Shown here: positions 1-8,767 of the stretch, piece after piece | Layout: every line of letters starts with the position of its first letter | How positions within the stretch are numbered: the first letter of the stretch is position 1 | Source of the DNA: a bacterium YEK0313 | Lineage (GTDB): Bacteria > Pseudomonadota > Alphaproteobacteria > Rhizobiales > Phreatobacteraceae | DNA: 64,000 nt | Assembly (NCBI GenBank): GCA_000751295.2 | Contig: CCMO02000001.1 | Location: 4,368,615-4,432,614, forward strand | Direction of reading: 5' to 3' | Program-made: the position numbers and the translations under genes | Notes under the pieces: generated by a model | What the model was told of the DNA's origin: nothing | Database searches by the model: none | The model's input: the letters and a program-made list of their open reading frames with translations, nothing else

Positions 1-1
1 C

Positions 2-127
2 GAACCTCAACCGGCAAGACGGCCCGAGGCCGATACGGCCACTGCGCCTCCGGAATCTCCCCTGCCCACGAGCCGGCCGCGCCGGCCATTTGCGATCTGC
101 CGGCGGCCGCCGGCGGAACTGCGATAG
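2..127 (+). CDS. possible 3' end of an unidentified gene (partial)
   Basis: An open frame enters from the left edge and ends at a TAG at 125-127. The visible 41 residues are rich in Pro, Arg and Ala and match no family I recognise. It could be the low-complexity tail of an upstream gene or a chance open frame. The stress promoter at 115-140 overlaps its end, which is unusual but possible. Sequence left of the window would decide. Confidence 0.25.
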   Translation, partial: EPQPARRPEADTATAPPESPLPTSRPRRPFAICRRPPAELR

Positions 128-140
128 CGCGCGCGTCGTT
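115..140 (+). promoter_or_regulatory. EcfG-type general stress promoter for the usp gene
   Basis: GGAAC at 115-119 and CGTT at 137-140 are separated by 17 bases. This matches the known alphaproteobacterial EcfG consensus GGAAC-N16/17-CGTT exactly. The -10 element lies about 60 bases before the usp start codon, leaving a leader of roughly 50 bases. That the universal stress gene belongs to the PhyR/EcfG regulon is an inference. Confidence 0.65.
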
Positions 141-200
141 TGACGGACATCAAGGTGCCGGTTGCGAGATCCGCACAGAGTGCTCGCCGGGAGACACACC

Positions 201-1043
201 ATGCCGTTCGAACATATCAAGACCATCTTCACGCCCGTCCTCCTGACCGAGGAGGGCGATATGGACCCCGCGCTGAAGCTTGCGGGATCGCTGGCACGGG
301 CAAGCGGCGCGCATGTCATCGCGCGCGTGCTCGGCGTCGAGGTCCCCCGGACCTACAGCCCGCTCAGCAGCGTCGCGGCGAACTATGTCGGCGAGGCCAA
401 CGAGGCCATGAAGAAGCGTGCGGATGCGCGCGCGCGGGACGCCGCGCATCTGCTTGGTGGCTACGCGCAGAGCGTCGACTGCCTTGCGCACACAGCGCCT
501 CACGGCATTCTGGTCGACGAAATGCTCATGTTCGGCCGCCTGAGCGACCTGTCCGTGGTCAACCGCTCCGCCGGCCGGTTCGACGAAAGTGGCGCGCTTC
601 TCGAAACCCTGCTGTTCGAGAGTGGCCGGCCCGTCCTCGTCACGCCGCCCCAGGCCTCCGAATTCCGCGCCCGGAACATCGTTGTCGCCTGGGACGGTTC
701 GAGCCGGGCGGCCCGGGCGGTCGCGGATGCGATGCCGCTGCTGCGGGCCGCCGACCGTGTCGTCATCGTCTGCGTGACGAACGAGAAGGACCTGCGACGG
801 CCGAGCCCCGGGACGGACCTTGCGGGCGCGCTCGCCCGGCATGCGGTCGCGCCCGAGGTCAACAATCTCTCGGCATCCGACCGGAACGCGGCGCGCGCCA
901 TCCGCGAACATGCCGTCGCCGTTCAGGCGGACCTCATCGTCATGGGCGCCTTCGCGCATTCCCGCCTGCGCCAGATGGTCCTTGGCGGCGTCACCGACAG
1001 CATGCTGCGCGACGCCGAGATCCCGCTGTTCATGTCGTATTGA
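201..1043 (+). CDS. universal stress protein, UspA family (tandem domain)
   Basis: A 280-residue cytoplasmic protein of the UspA superfamily, about twice the length of a single Usp domain. The C-terminal domain (about residues 158-280) begins with the typical beta strand NIVVAWDGS. It carries an ATP-loop-like stretch near residue 247 (MGAFAHSRLRQMVLGG) that fits the G-x2-G-x9-G pattern loosely. The N-terminal half is a more divergent copy. I start at 201 because GGGAG stands before that ATG; an in-frame ATG at 162 lacks a ribosome site. Usp proteins of this class accompany stress and starvation responses, and the upstream EcfG-like promoter agrees. The precise ligand is unknown. Confidence 0.88.
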   Translation: MPFEHIKTIFTPVLLTEEGDMDPALKLAGSLARASGAHVIARVLGVEVPRTYSPLSSVAANYVGEANEAMKKRADARARDAAHLLGGYAQSVDCLAHTAPHGILVDEMLMFGRLSDLSVVNRSAGRFDESGALLETLLFESGRPVLVTPPQASEFRARNIVVAWDGSSRAARAVADAMPLLRAADRVVIVCVTNEKDLRRPSPGTDLAGALARHAVAPEVNNLSASDRNAARAIREHAVAVQADLIVMGAFAHSRLRQMVLGGVTDSMLRDAEIPLFMSY

Positions 1044-1500
1044 CTGCCGCAGCGGACGGGAGGCCAGGCCTTCCGGAGGACGCCGTCGACGGCCTGAAAC
1101 CGGAGGATATGCCGTCGCCCTGCGGCGCACCGGGTCGCGCATGACCCAACGGAGGCCGCCCCTTCACTTCACATATGTGGTCATGCCCGGCAGAGCGGAT
1201 CCAATGCCGCCGCTGCCGGAACTGTTCTTCTTTGTACAAGCCCTTGATCGGCCAAGATCTTTCGCCAATGGCCACAGATCTTCGGAACGATCCGCGCCGT
1301 GCCAAGGCTTCCGCCTCTCGGGAACCCTCGCGCGGCGGCGACGTTAAGACCTGCGAAAGCATCGATGCTGAGTGCGTGCGGCGGCCGGTCCGCGCCATCT
1401 GTTACTGGCGGCAATCTGCCGGAAACAGAGCCTGGACAGCCCCGCAATCCCGGCGAAACAGCGGCGGCCCATTGTGGCCGTCGCGACAGAGGGACACGCC
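1044..1500. other. intergenic region without a supportable gene
   Basis: This 457-base stretch holds only short overlapping frames with Arg/Pro-rich translations that look like noise. The one signal I can support is the EcfG-like promoter at 1321-1345. I see no tRNA, terminator with a T-tract or repeat. Confidence 0.5.
1321..1345 (+). promoter_or_regulatory. second EcfG-type stress promoter
   Basis: GGAAC at 1321-1325 and CGTT at 1342-1345 are spaced by 16 bases, again an exact match to the EcfG consensus. It precedes the small membrane protein at 1501, with a leader of about 150 bases. Two perfect copies within 1.3 kb, both upstream of genes in the right orientation, make chance less likely. 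Confidence 0.55.
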
Positions 1501-1983
1501 ATGCCCAGGTCGAATCTCATTTTCCCGGCCATGCGGCCGGCTTCCGCCAATGCCCAGACACTGGCCTTGATCGCGAGCACATTGGTGCTTGCGACCATTG
1601 TCGCCTTCCTCACCATGGTGTTCACCGCCTGGCCGGTGAAGGCCGGGGAAACCGCCCGTGCGACGCCGCGCGAGATGCTGCAGCCGGCCAGCATCGGCCG
1701 ACCGGCGGCCCTGCAGGTCCCGTCGCCAGCGCCCAGTGCCTGTGACGAGGCCCTGGCCGCAGTGGAAACCGAGATCAACGCAACGCTCGCGCGCTATGAG
1801 CGGATCGAGGAGCAATCGCTGGACCAGCAGTGCCCGGCCCTGCGCGCCCATATCGACGCGCTCGCCCGCGCCGCGGCCGTTGCCGACCGCTGCACCGCAG
1901 CGACCGAACGCGCGTCGAAGGTCAGCTTCATCCGCCAGACCGCGGCTGAATGGCGCGGCGTTGTGTCGACGAGTTGCCGGTAG
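1501..1983 (+). CDS. hypothetical single-pass membrane protein
   Basis: A 160-residue protein that I do not recognise. One hydrophobic segment at about residues 19-42 probably anchors it in the inner membrane. The remaining ~115 residues, with conserved-looking Cys at the segment starting ACDEALAAVE and near the C-terminus, would lie in the periplasm if the N-terminus stays inside. The ATG at 1501 has AGAGGGA before it; an upstream in-frame GTG at 1372 has no such site. The EcfG-like promoter upstream suggests stress-induced expression. The gene converges on cckA with an inverted-repeat element between them. Confidence 0.6.
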   Translation: MPRSNLIFPAMRPASANAQTLALIASTLVLATIVAFLTMVFTAWPVKAGETARATPREMLQPASIGRPAALQVPSPAPSACDEALAAVETEINATLARYERIEEQSLDQQCPALRAHIDALARAAAVADRCTAATERASKVSFIRQTAAEWRGVVSTSCR

Positions 1984-2046
1984 GCGAATTGTAAGGAGCG
2001 AATGGCGCGTGGAATTGGTTTTTCCCATTCGCTATTCGCCACTCGC
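1984..2046. repeat. inverted-repeat element, copy 1
   Basis: Left arm 1984-2006 and right arm 2024-2046 are imperfect reverse complements (16 of 23 positions). The right arm reads ATTCGCTATTCGCCACTCGC from 2027. It begins one base after the stop of the preceding gene and ends six bases before the cckA stop, so it fills the gap between convergent genes. Related copies lie at 16778-16868 and 44948-45063. It may act as a bidirectional terminator or mRNA stabiliser; this is inference. Confidence 0.6.
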
Positions 2047-2051
2047 CCCCC

Positions 2052-4718
2052 TCACCCCTTCACCTGCTGCTTCACCGCGTCGATCAGCTGCTTCAGCGAG
2101 AAGGGTTTCGGCAGGAAGGAGAAATGCGAGCCTTCCGGCAGGTCCTTCTTGAAGGCGTCCTCGGCATAGCCTGAGACGAAGATGACCTTGATGTCGGGAT
2201 TGGCCTTGCGCAGCTCGACCAGCAATGTCGGGCCGTTCATTTCCGGCATCACCACGTCCGACACGACGAGATCGACGGAGCCCTGCACCTCGGCCATTAC
2301 CTCCAGCGCCTCGACGCCCGACGCCGCCTCCAGCACCGTATAGCCGCGCGAGGCGAGCGCCCGCGAGGCGAAGGCCCTCACCGCGTCCTCGTCCTCGACC
2401 AGCAGGATGGTGCCTGCGCCGGTATCGTCGCGTGCCGGCGGCGGTGTCGGAGCCGGCGGCGGCGTGGCAGCGGACGCGGAGACGTCGGCCGCCGGCGCCT
2501 CGATCTTGCCGGCGACGAGGGTTGCCGCTGCCGGCGCGACCGGCGGCGGCACCTCCTCGGCGGCCTCGACATGGCGCGGCAGGAAAATGCGGAAGGTCGT
2601 GCCCTTGCCGACCTGGCTGTCGACGAAAATATAACCGCCGGACTGCTTGACGATGCCGTAGACGGTGGAGAGCCCCAGCCCCGTGCCCTTGCCGACCTCC
2701 TTGGTCGAGAAGAACGGGTCGAAGATCTTCTGGACGATCTCCTCGGGCATGCCCGTGCCGGTATCGGTCACCTCGATGAGCACGCTGTCGGTGGCCGGCG
2801 CCTCGACCGGCTGATCCTTGGCATCGTGGCGCCGCATCTGGTCGGCGGGCACGTTGACCGTGCGGATGGTCAGCTTGCCGCCGTCGGGCATGGCGTCGCG
2901 GGCATTGACCGCCAGGTTGAGAATGACCTGCTCGAGCTGGGTGACGTCGGCCCGCACCGGCCAGAGGTCGCGACCATGGATCATGTCGAGGCCGACGCGC
3001 TCGCCGAGCGAGCGGCGCAGCAGCATGGAGAGATCCGACAGCACGTCGCCGAGCTGCACGACCTGCGGCCTGAGCGTCTGCTTGCGCGAGAAAGCCAGCA
3101 GCTGGCGTACCAGGCTCGCTGCGCGATTGGCGTTCTGCTTGATCTGGCTGATGTCGTTGAACGAGGGATCGGCCGGCTTGTGGTTCATCAGCAGCAGATC
3201 GGCATGGCCGATGATCGCCTGCAGCACGTTGTTGAAATCGTGCGCCACGCCGCCGGCGAGCTGGCCGACCGCGTTCATCTTCTGCGACTGGGCGAACTGT
3301 TCCTGCAACTGCCGGAGCTCGGTCGTCTCGACCGCATAGACGATCGCCACCTCGCCCGGCTGGTCGGGATCGTCGGCCGGGGCCACGAAGAACCGCGCGA
3401 ACCGATTGGCATCGCCCTGCAGCGCGCCGTCGACCGGCGTCAGATCACCCCGCCCGCCCGCCGCCTCGGCGATGGCCTGTGACAGGCCCTGGCGCGAACT
3501 GTCCTTGACCAGAGACAGGATCGAGCGCGGCCCCACCTCGCCGGCCGGCAGCAGTTCGGCCGACAGACGCGCGAAGATCGGATTGGAGCGGCCGACATGG
3601 CCGGCCTTGTCGACCGTGGCGATGCCGAGCGGCGAATTGTTGAAGAAGCGGGCAAAGCGCACCTCGGCAGCCCGCAGGCTGTCGGCCGCCTCGCTGCCGC
3701 GCCCGCGATCGATCACCAGCGTGCGCGACGAACCGGCCGTGCCGTCGCCCGCGAAGGCCACCTTGTGCAGCAGCCGGACCGGCAAGGCCTCGCCGCCGCG
3801 CTTCTTCAGGTCGAGGTCGAAGGTGGCGGTGCGCACCTCGCCGGGGACCGGCGTCACCGTCCGCAGCAGCGCCGCGCCATCGGCCGCCAGGATGTCGGCA
3901 AGCGCCAGCCCGCCGGGCCCGACTTCGGCCAGATCGTGATCGAGCCAGCCGGCGAGCGTCGCGTTCATGTAGGCGATCTCGCCGTTCGGCTCCATCGAGA
4001 AGAAGCCGGCCGGCGCATGGTCGAGGAAGTCGATCGCCTTCTGCAGCGTCTCGAAGGCGCTCTCGGCATTCTGGCGGTCGCGGGTAATGTCCTCCACCGT
4101 CCAGACCGTGGCCTTGCCGAGACCGCGCGGCGCCTGCAGGCCGTCCCGCACCAGCGGCCGCACGCGCAGCCGGAACCAGCGGGCGCTGTCGGGACCGGGC
4201 TGGCGCACCTCTTCCTGATGCCGACGTCCCTCGCGCGCCGCCTGCGACAGGCGGTAGATCGCCTCCGACACGTCGGGAGCGCTGGAAAAGGCCCGCTCGA
4301 CGCCACGCACGTCAGTTTCGCCGGTCGCCCCGGTCAGCTCCAGATAGCTCGGATTGGCGTAGAGCACCCGGCCGGACGGTTCGGTGACGACGGCCGCGTC
4401 CGGCATGCTGTCGACCATTGCCTTGGTGAAGTCGTTGCGGCTCTCCTCGGTGGCGAAGCGCAGAATGCCCGCGGCATGGGCGAACAGCGAGAAGACGCCG
4501 ACCACCGCCAGCAGCGCCAGGAGGCCGATCACATAGGGATAGGCGTTGTCCCGGCCCATCGCCAGGAAGAACAGGGCGGCCCCGACCAGCACGAGCGCCA
4601 CCGCCAGCACCATGCCGGTCGAGCCCGAACGGTCCGAGCGATCGACGGCGCGCGCCGCGCTGCCCTTCTGCGATGTCGCGCCCGCCTTGGAGCGAGCGTT
4701 CTTTTCGGCGATAGCCAT
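2052..4718 (-). CDS. cckA: hybrid sensor histidine kinase CckA
   Basis: About 888 residues. The order is two membrane segments near the N-terminus (VLAVALVLVGAALFFLAMG and a second about 15 residues on), PAS-like sensory domains, a HisKA domain with phospho-acceptor His near residue 493 in GGVAHDFNNVLQ, a HATPase with N, G1 and G2 boxes, an Ala/Pro linker, and a receiver domain with Asp near residue 821 in VVSDVVMPEMNG. This is the CckA architecture. In alphaproteobacteria CckA phosphorylates CtrA and CpdR through ChpT, controlling cell cycle and flagellar genes. I start at MAIAEKN (4718); the open frame extends to 4901 but that part looks non-coding. CtrA-like boxes elsewhere in the window fit its role. 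Confidence 0.93.
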   Translation of the reverse strand: MAIAEKNARSKAGATSQKGSAARAVDRSDRSGSTGMVLAVALVLVGAALFFLAMGRDNAYPYVIGLLALLAVVGVFSLFAHAAGILRFATEESRNDFTKAMVDSMPDAAVVTEPSGRVLYANPSYLELTGATGETDVRGVERAFSSAPDVSEAIYRLSQAAREGRRHQEEVRQPGPDSARWFRLRVRPLVRDGLQAPRGLGKATVWTVEDITRDRQNAESAFETLQKAIDFLDHAPAGFFSMEPNGEIAYMNATLAGWLDHDLAEVGPGGLALADILAADGAALLRTVTPVPGEVRTATFDLDLKKRGGEALPVRLLHKVAFAGDGTAGSSRTLVIDRGRGSEAADSLRAAEVRFARFFNNSPLGIATVDKAGHVGRSNPIFARLSAELLPAGEVGPRSILSLVKDSSRQGLSQAIAEAAGGRGDLTPVDGALQGDANRFARFFVAPADDPDQPGEVAIVYAVETTELRQLQEQFAQSQKMNAVGQLAGGVAHDFNNVLQAIIGHADLLLMNHKPADPSFNDISQIKQNANRAASLVRQLLAFSRKQTLRPQVVQLGDVLSDLSMLLRRSLGERVGLDMIHGRDLWPVRADVTQLEQVILNLAVNARDAMPDGGKLTIRTVNVPADQMRRHDAKDQPVEAPATDSVLIEVTDTGTGMPEEIVQKIFDPFFSTKEVGKGTGLGLSTVYGIVKQSGGYIFVDSQVGKGTTFRIFLPRHVEAAEEVPPPVAPAAATLVAGKIEAPAADVSASAATPPPAPTPPPARDDTGAGTILLVEDEDAVRAFASRALASRGYTVLEAASGVEALEVMAEVQGSVDLVVSDVVMPEMNGPTLLVELRKANPDIKVIFVSGYAEDAFKKDLPEGSHFSFLPKPFSLKQLIDAVKQQVKG

Positions 4719-5061
4719 GGCCTGAAGTGCCGTTCTGGGAACCGAGGGGCCGCCATGAGCCATAAGGACCCATGGTCCATGGCAGCCTCTGGTGAGCGAA
4801 TCCGGGCTTGTCCCCGATCTGACCGGTAGTCGTGCCGGTTCCAGGCCGAACTGGCAAGTCCGACAGGGAGACGGCGCCGGGAAATCAAGATCCGGGACCA
4901 TTGTGGCATGGCTGCATCACGATCCTGTATGGCTCGGGAACAACCGGTTGCAGGAACGACCGGGGCTGCCTACCTGCTGACCTCATTCACGTCTTGCCCG
5001 CGCGGTATGCCGGCCCCGGCCGCGCCAGGCTGTCCACCCGAAAAGCCCGGCAGGACCCTCC
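4719..5061. other. divergent intergenic region cckA / LLM oxidoreductase
   Basis: 343 bases between divergent genes. It must carry both promoters, but I find no clear CtrA, sigma-54 or EcfG match in it. A weak AGGA lies just before the 5062 start. Short open frames here are not convincing. Confidence 0.45.
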
Positions 5062-6093
5062 ATGGCAGCCAAGCTCGAATTCGGACTGGACACGTTCGGC
5101 GACGTCACCACCGGGCCGGACGGCCAGCTCAAGGCCCATGCGGCCGTCATTCGCGACGTGGTCGAGGAAGCCGTGCTGGCCGACCAGCTGGGCATCGATT
5201 TCATTGGCCTCGGCGAGCATCACCGCGCCGACTTCGCCATTTCCTCGCCGGAAGTGGCGCTGGCGGCGATTGCCGGCCGCACCGAACGCATTCATCTCGG
5301 CTCGGCCGTCACCGTGCTGAGCTCGGACGATCCCGTGCGCGTGTTCCAGCGCTTCGCGACGCTGGACGCCGTCTCCGGCGGCCGGGCGGAGGTGATCCTC
5401 GGCCGCGGCTCCTTCACAGAATCCTTCCCGCTCTTCGGCTACAGGCTCGACCAGTACGAGACGCTGTTCGAGGAGAAGCTCGACCTGTTCGCCGCGCTGA
5501 TCAGCCAGGAGCAGGTGAGCTGGCAGGGCACCACCCGCGCCGGCCTGACCAACCAGCGCGTCTTCCCGCCGGTCGAGACCGGACGGCTCAAGACCTGGAT
5601 CGGCGTCGGCGGCAGCCCTGAATCAGTGGTCCGCGCCGCGCGCTACGGCCTGCCGCTGATGCTCGCCATCATCGGCGGCGACGCCAAGCGGTTCCGACCC
5701 TATGTCGACCTCTATCACCGGGCGCTCGCCGAGCTCGGCCAGCCGGGCCAGCCGGTCGGCGTGCATTCGCCCGGCTATGTCGCCGACACCGACGACAAGG
5801 CTCGCGAGGAGCTCTGGCCCGACTACAAGCGCATGCGCGACCGGATCGGCGCCGAGCGCGGCTGGCCGCCGATGGGTCGGCAGGAGTTCGACCAGGAGGC
5901 CGAGCGCGGCTCGCTCTATGTCGGCTCGCCCGAAACGGTCGCACGCCGCATCGCCGCCACCGTCAAGGCGCTCGGCGCGGACCGGTTCCAGCTCAAGTAC
6001 AGCGCCGGCCCGCTGCCGCACGACAAGCTGATGCGCAGCATCGAGCTCTACGGGTCGAAGGTGATCCCGATGGTGCGCGACATGCTGGCCTGA
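5062..6093 (+). CDS. LLM class flavin-dependent oxidoreductase
   Basis: A 343-residue luciferase-like monooxygenase (bacterial luciferase superfamily, TIM barrel, FMN or F420 cofactor). Family signs are the N-terminal strand ELGLDTFGD-like segment, the EHH motif in LGEHHRADF around residue 55, the SAVTVLSSDDPVRVFQRFATLD helix region, and the C-terminal GSPETVARRI segment. Length is normal. Such enzymes oxidise varied small organics, and the substrate cannot be inferred here. It stands alone between cckA and the Rrf2 regulator. Confidence 0.88.
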   Translation: MAAKLEFGLDTFGDVTTGPDGQLKAHAAVIRDVVEEAVLADQLGIDFIGLGEHHRADFAISSPEVALAAIAGRTERIHLGSAVTVLSSDDPVRVFQRFATLDAVSGGRAEVILGRGSFTESFPLFGYRLDQYETLFEEKLDLFAALISQEQVSWQGTTRAGLTNQRVFPPVETGRLKTWIGVGGSPESVVRAARYGLPLMLAIIGGDAKRFRPYVDLYHRALAELGQPGQPVGVHSPGYVADTDDKAREELWPDYKRMRDRIGAERGWPPMGRQEFDQEAERGSLYVGSPETVARRIAATVKALGADRFQLKYSAGPLPHDKLMRSIELYGSKVIPMVRDMLA

Positions 6094-6243
6094 CCCGGTC
6101 AATCCGCTGCCTGCAGACGCGGCGCCGCAGCCGCGTCGAAGCGTGCCGGCGCGCGGCATTGGAAGGCACTGCGTTTCCAATTCCCGCGCGCGGAAATGAA
6201 AGCAGGGCTTTGCCGGCCCGCGATTTACATCGGCCGGCAATAA

Positions 6244-6258
6244 GGATATTCATTATCC
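6244..6258. promoter_or_regulatory. palindromic operator GGATA-N5-TATCC (rrf2 promoter)
   Basis: GGATA at 6244-6248 and TATCC at 6254-6258 form a perfect 5-bp inverted repeat around TTCAT. It is 41 bases before the likely Rrf2 start at 6299. The same arms occur twice upstream of the AhpD-like gene at 9266-9299. Shared occurrence at the regulator's own promoter suggests autoregulation; this is inference. Confidence 0.6.
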
Positions 6259-6298
6259 GGAATTAATGCGGGACGCATCGAATGGTGAACTGCGGTCG

Positions 6299-6787
6299 AT
6301 GATCCTCAAAAGCCAGGTCGAGTGGGCGCTTCACTGTTGCGCCATCCTTGCGAGCCTGCCGGACGGGCGCTTTCTTTCGACGAAATCCCTTGCCGAGCTT
6401 CACGGCCTGCCCAAGGAATATCTTTCGAAAGCCCTGCAGAGCCTGTCGCAGGCCGGCCTCGTCCATACGTCGCTCGGCCCGTCCGGCGGCTATCGACTGG
6501 CGAAAGCACCAGGCGAACTGACATTTCTCGATATCATCGAGGCTGTGGAAGGTGGCGGCCGGACCTTCGTCTGCAACAATATCCGCGCCAACAATCCCTG
6601 TCGTCCGAAAGGCTATTGCGAAAGCAGCCCGTGCGCGATCGCGCGGATCATGTGGGAGGCCGATGAAGCCTGGCGCGGCAAGCTGCGGAGCGTGACGCTG
6701 GCTGATCTCGTCGCGACCCTGGCCGAAGAGGTCCGACCGGACATCTGGGCCGGCACTTTCGAATGGGTCATGAAGCGAACGGGTTGA
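6299..6787 (+). CDS. Rrf2 family transcriptional regulator
   Basis: A winged-helix regulator of the Rrf2 superfamily, 162 residues from this start. The N-terminus MILKSQVEWAL matches the usual M-x-L-x-S-x3-Y/W-A-L opening, so I prefer 6299 to the ATG at 6266. The recognition helix region SLAELHGLPKEYLSKALQSL and wing GPSGGYRLA are typical. After the wing come four Cys in a C-x8-C-x5-C-x4-C arrangement (FVC..NPC..GYC..SPC). This could bind an Fe-S cluster or act as a thiol switch, as in IscR, NsrR or RsrR. It converges on the MscS-like gene with 17 bases between stops. Its likely targets are itself and the 9247-6805 genes. Confidence 0.87.
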   Translation: MILKSQVEWALHCCAILASLPDGRFLSTKSLAELHGLPKEYLSKALQSLSQAGLVHTSLGPSGGYRLAKAPGELTFLDIIEAVEGGGRTFVCNNIRANNPCRPKGYCESSPCAIARIMWEADEAWRGKLRSVTLADLVATLAEEVRPDIWAGTFEWVMKRTG

Positions 6788-6804
6788 GCAGCGCCCGCCG
6801 CATG

Positions 6805-7863
6805 TCATGCCGAAGCGCGGTCCGCCTTCCGCGTCTCCGGACTGTTCAACAAGGTGGTCGGTTGGGCGGCTGACGCCAGGGACCGGCTGTCCGCTTCGGG
6901 AGCCCAGAGATAGCTCTGCGGGGGCGGAGCGAAAGCAAGGCCGCTGGCCTCGCATTGGCGGTGCACGGCACCGATGACCTCGTTCCGGGCCGGCGTGCGA
7001 TTGGCTGGACCATTCACGCGAAACTGCAGCTCGACCTCGATCGCGATGGCGTCGATCGCCTTGAGCGCGACGATCGGCGCGGGATCCTGGACGACACGGC
7101 CGCAGCTTCGCAAAGCGGCGGTCATGGTGCGTTCCACGACATGCGGCGGGTGCGATGCCGCGATCCGGACCACCAGGGCGATCATGTGCGTTTCGTCGGG
7201 ACGCGTGAGATTGGTCAGCCCGGCTTTGGCAAGGGCGCTGTTCGGAACAACCACGACGTTGTGGGCGGGCGTGAGAATTTGGGTCGAGCGCCAGTTGTTC
7301 TCGACGACACGGCCCTCCGTGCCATCACCGAGCTGGATCCAGTCGCCGATGGCAAAAGGCCTTCCGAGCGTCAGCGCAACGCCGGAAAACAGGTCGGCAA
7401 GCATATTCTGAAGAGCAAGGCCCAAAATGATGGCGACGACGCCGGATGTGGCGACGAGCGTGCCGACAGGCGCACCGAACACGAAGCCGACGATCGAGAG
7501 CGTCACGCCGAGATAGACCGCCGCGACGATGAGATCCTGGAGAAGCCGTGCCTCCCGGGGCCGGCCATCGAGGACGATGTAGATGCGCACGAAGCCGATG
7601 GCTGCCCAGGCAAGATGGACCCACCAGAGCAGGCGTGCCGCCATCTCGAAAAGATGCCGGCCCTCGACCGGCGTCGCAGTGCCGATCTGGTAGGGACGGA
7701 TCTCGCCGAGCGCCAGGGCCGCGGTCATGCCGGCAAAAAAGATGATCTGGACGATCAGCCGGGCTGTCGGCCTGCTGGGGCCCTGAAGGTGCCATATGAC
7801 GATGCCGGCAATGCCCAGAAGGTTGACCCAAACCAGCGCGTAGAATGCGTGCGCGTCGGACAT
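6805..7863 (-). CDS. mechanosensitive ion channel family protein (MscS-like)
   Basis: 352 residues. Four or five N-terminal membrane helices precede the MscS pore-lining region, where GLALQNMLADLFSG is the characteristic Gln-Asn motif. The beta domain follows (PFAIGDWIQLGDGTEGRVVENNWRST, then VVVPNSALAKAGLTNL). MscS channels release solutes on hypo-osmotic shock. It is last of three minus-strand genes (AhpD-like, NmrA-like, this), with an 80-base gap to the previous gene. Co-regulation by the Rrf2 operator upstream of 9247 is inferred. Confidence 0.87.
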   Translation of the reverse strand: MSDAHAFYALVWVNLLGIAGIVIWHLQGPSRPTARLIVQIIFFAGMTAALALGEIRPYQIGTATPVEGRHLFEMAARLLWWVHLAWAAIGFVRIYIVLDGRPREARLLQDLIVAAVYLGVTLSIVGFVFGAPVGTLVATSGVVAIILGLALQNMLADLFSGVALTLGRPFAIGDWIQLGDGTEGRVVENNWRSTQILTPAHNVVVVPNSALAKAGLTNLTRPDETHMIALVVRIAASHPPHVVERTMTAALRSCGRVVQDPAPIVALKAIDAIAIEVELQFRVNGPANRTPARNEVIGAVHRQCEASGLAFAPPPQSYLWAPEADSRSLASAAQPTTLLNSPETRKADRASA

Positions 7864-7943
7864 GGCGCGACCTCGGTGCGTTCAAGGGGCGTCGCCGGCG
7901 CGGCGCGTTGCCCGGAGAGCCGGGATGCCGGGCGCGGCAGATG

Positions 7944-8702
7944 CTAGGAAGGCTTGCGGGCCGCCGTTGCGAACCATTGCTCGAAGCTGATGTGACCCAG
8001 CCGGGGACTGGCGTTCGAGACCAGCGACGCGTCGTCCAGCCGCGCGCCGAAATAATGGGCCTCGGGGTCGGCTTCGACCTTGCGCGCATCGCCGAGTGCG
8101 GCCAGGTAGCGACCAACCAGATCATTCAGGCGCATGCGCTCCGGTCCGGCGATTTCGACGATGCCGTTGGCCGGCGCCGCCAATGCAACCTCGGCCATCA
8201 CATCGGCCACGTCGTCCGAGGCGATCGGCTGCACGAAGGCCGGCGACAGGCGCACGGTATCGCCCGCGGTGCCCGACTGGGCGATACCGCCGAGAAACTC
8301 CATGAATTGCGTCGAATGAACGATGGTATAGGCGATGCCCGACGCAGCGATCAGGCGCTCCTGAACGAGCTTGGCGCGAAAATAGCCGCTCTCCTGCAGG
8401 CGTTCGGTTCCGACCACCGAAAGTGCGACGTGATGCTTCACTCCGGCGGCCCTGGCCGCCGCCAGCAGATTGCGCCCCGATGTCTCGAAAAACGCCATGA
8501 CGGCCTTGTCTTCGAACGAAGGGGAATTGGCGAGATCGAGGACGACCTGCGCCCCGGCCAGCGCCTCGGCGAGGCCCTCCCCCGTGAGCGTATTCACGCC
8601 CGTGTTCGGCGAGGCCGCGACGACGTCGTGGCCTCGCCTGCGCAGGCGTTCCGTCGTTTTCGAACCGATGAGGCCGGTTCCGCCGATGATGACGATTTTC
8701 AC
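7944..8702 (-). CDS. NmrA-like / SDR family NAD(P)-binding protein
   Basis: 252 residues with an N-terminal Rossmann motif IIGGTGLIGSKT (GxxGxxG) and an NmrA-like layout: VVLDLANSP, SVVGTERL and a Tyr/Lys pair in SGYFRAKLVQE that may serve as the SDR-type active site. Such proteins are often quinone or NAD(P)H-dependent reductases or redox sensors. It lies 65 bases after the AhpD-like gene on the same strand, probably in one transcript. Rrf2 regulators are known to be paired with NmrA-like genes in other bacteria, for example YwnA/YwnB of Bacillus. Confidence 0.85.
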   Translation of the reverse strand: MKIVIIGGTGLIGSKTTERLRRRGHDVVAASPNTGVNTLTGEGLAEALAGAQVVLDLANSPSFEDKAVMAFFETSGRNLLAAARAAGVKHHVALSVVGTERLQESGYFRAKLVQERLIAASGIAYTIVHSTQFMEFLGGIAQSGTAGDTVRLSPAFVQPIASDDVADVMAEVALAAPANGIVEIAGPERMRLNDLVGRYLAALGDARKVEADPEAHYFGARLDDASLVSNASPRLGHISFEQWFATAARKPS

Positions 8703-8767
8703 AAGGCTCTCCCTTCGCCGTCACTCGCGGCGCGGTCGTGGTTCGGATCGTTGCGGGATTGACGGGT

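Noticed and set aside
2571..4829. Long plus-strand open frames opposite cckA
   Set aside because: They are antisense to a full, motif-rich histidine kinase and arise from high GC with few stops.
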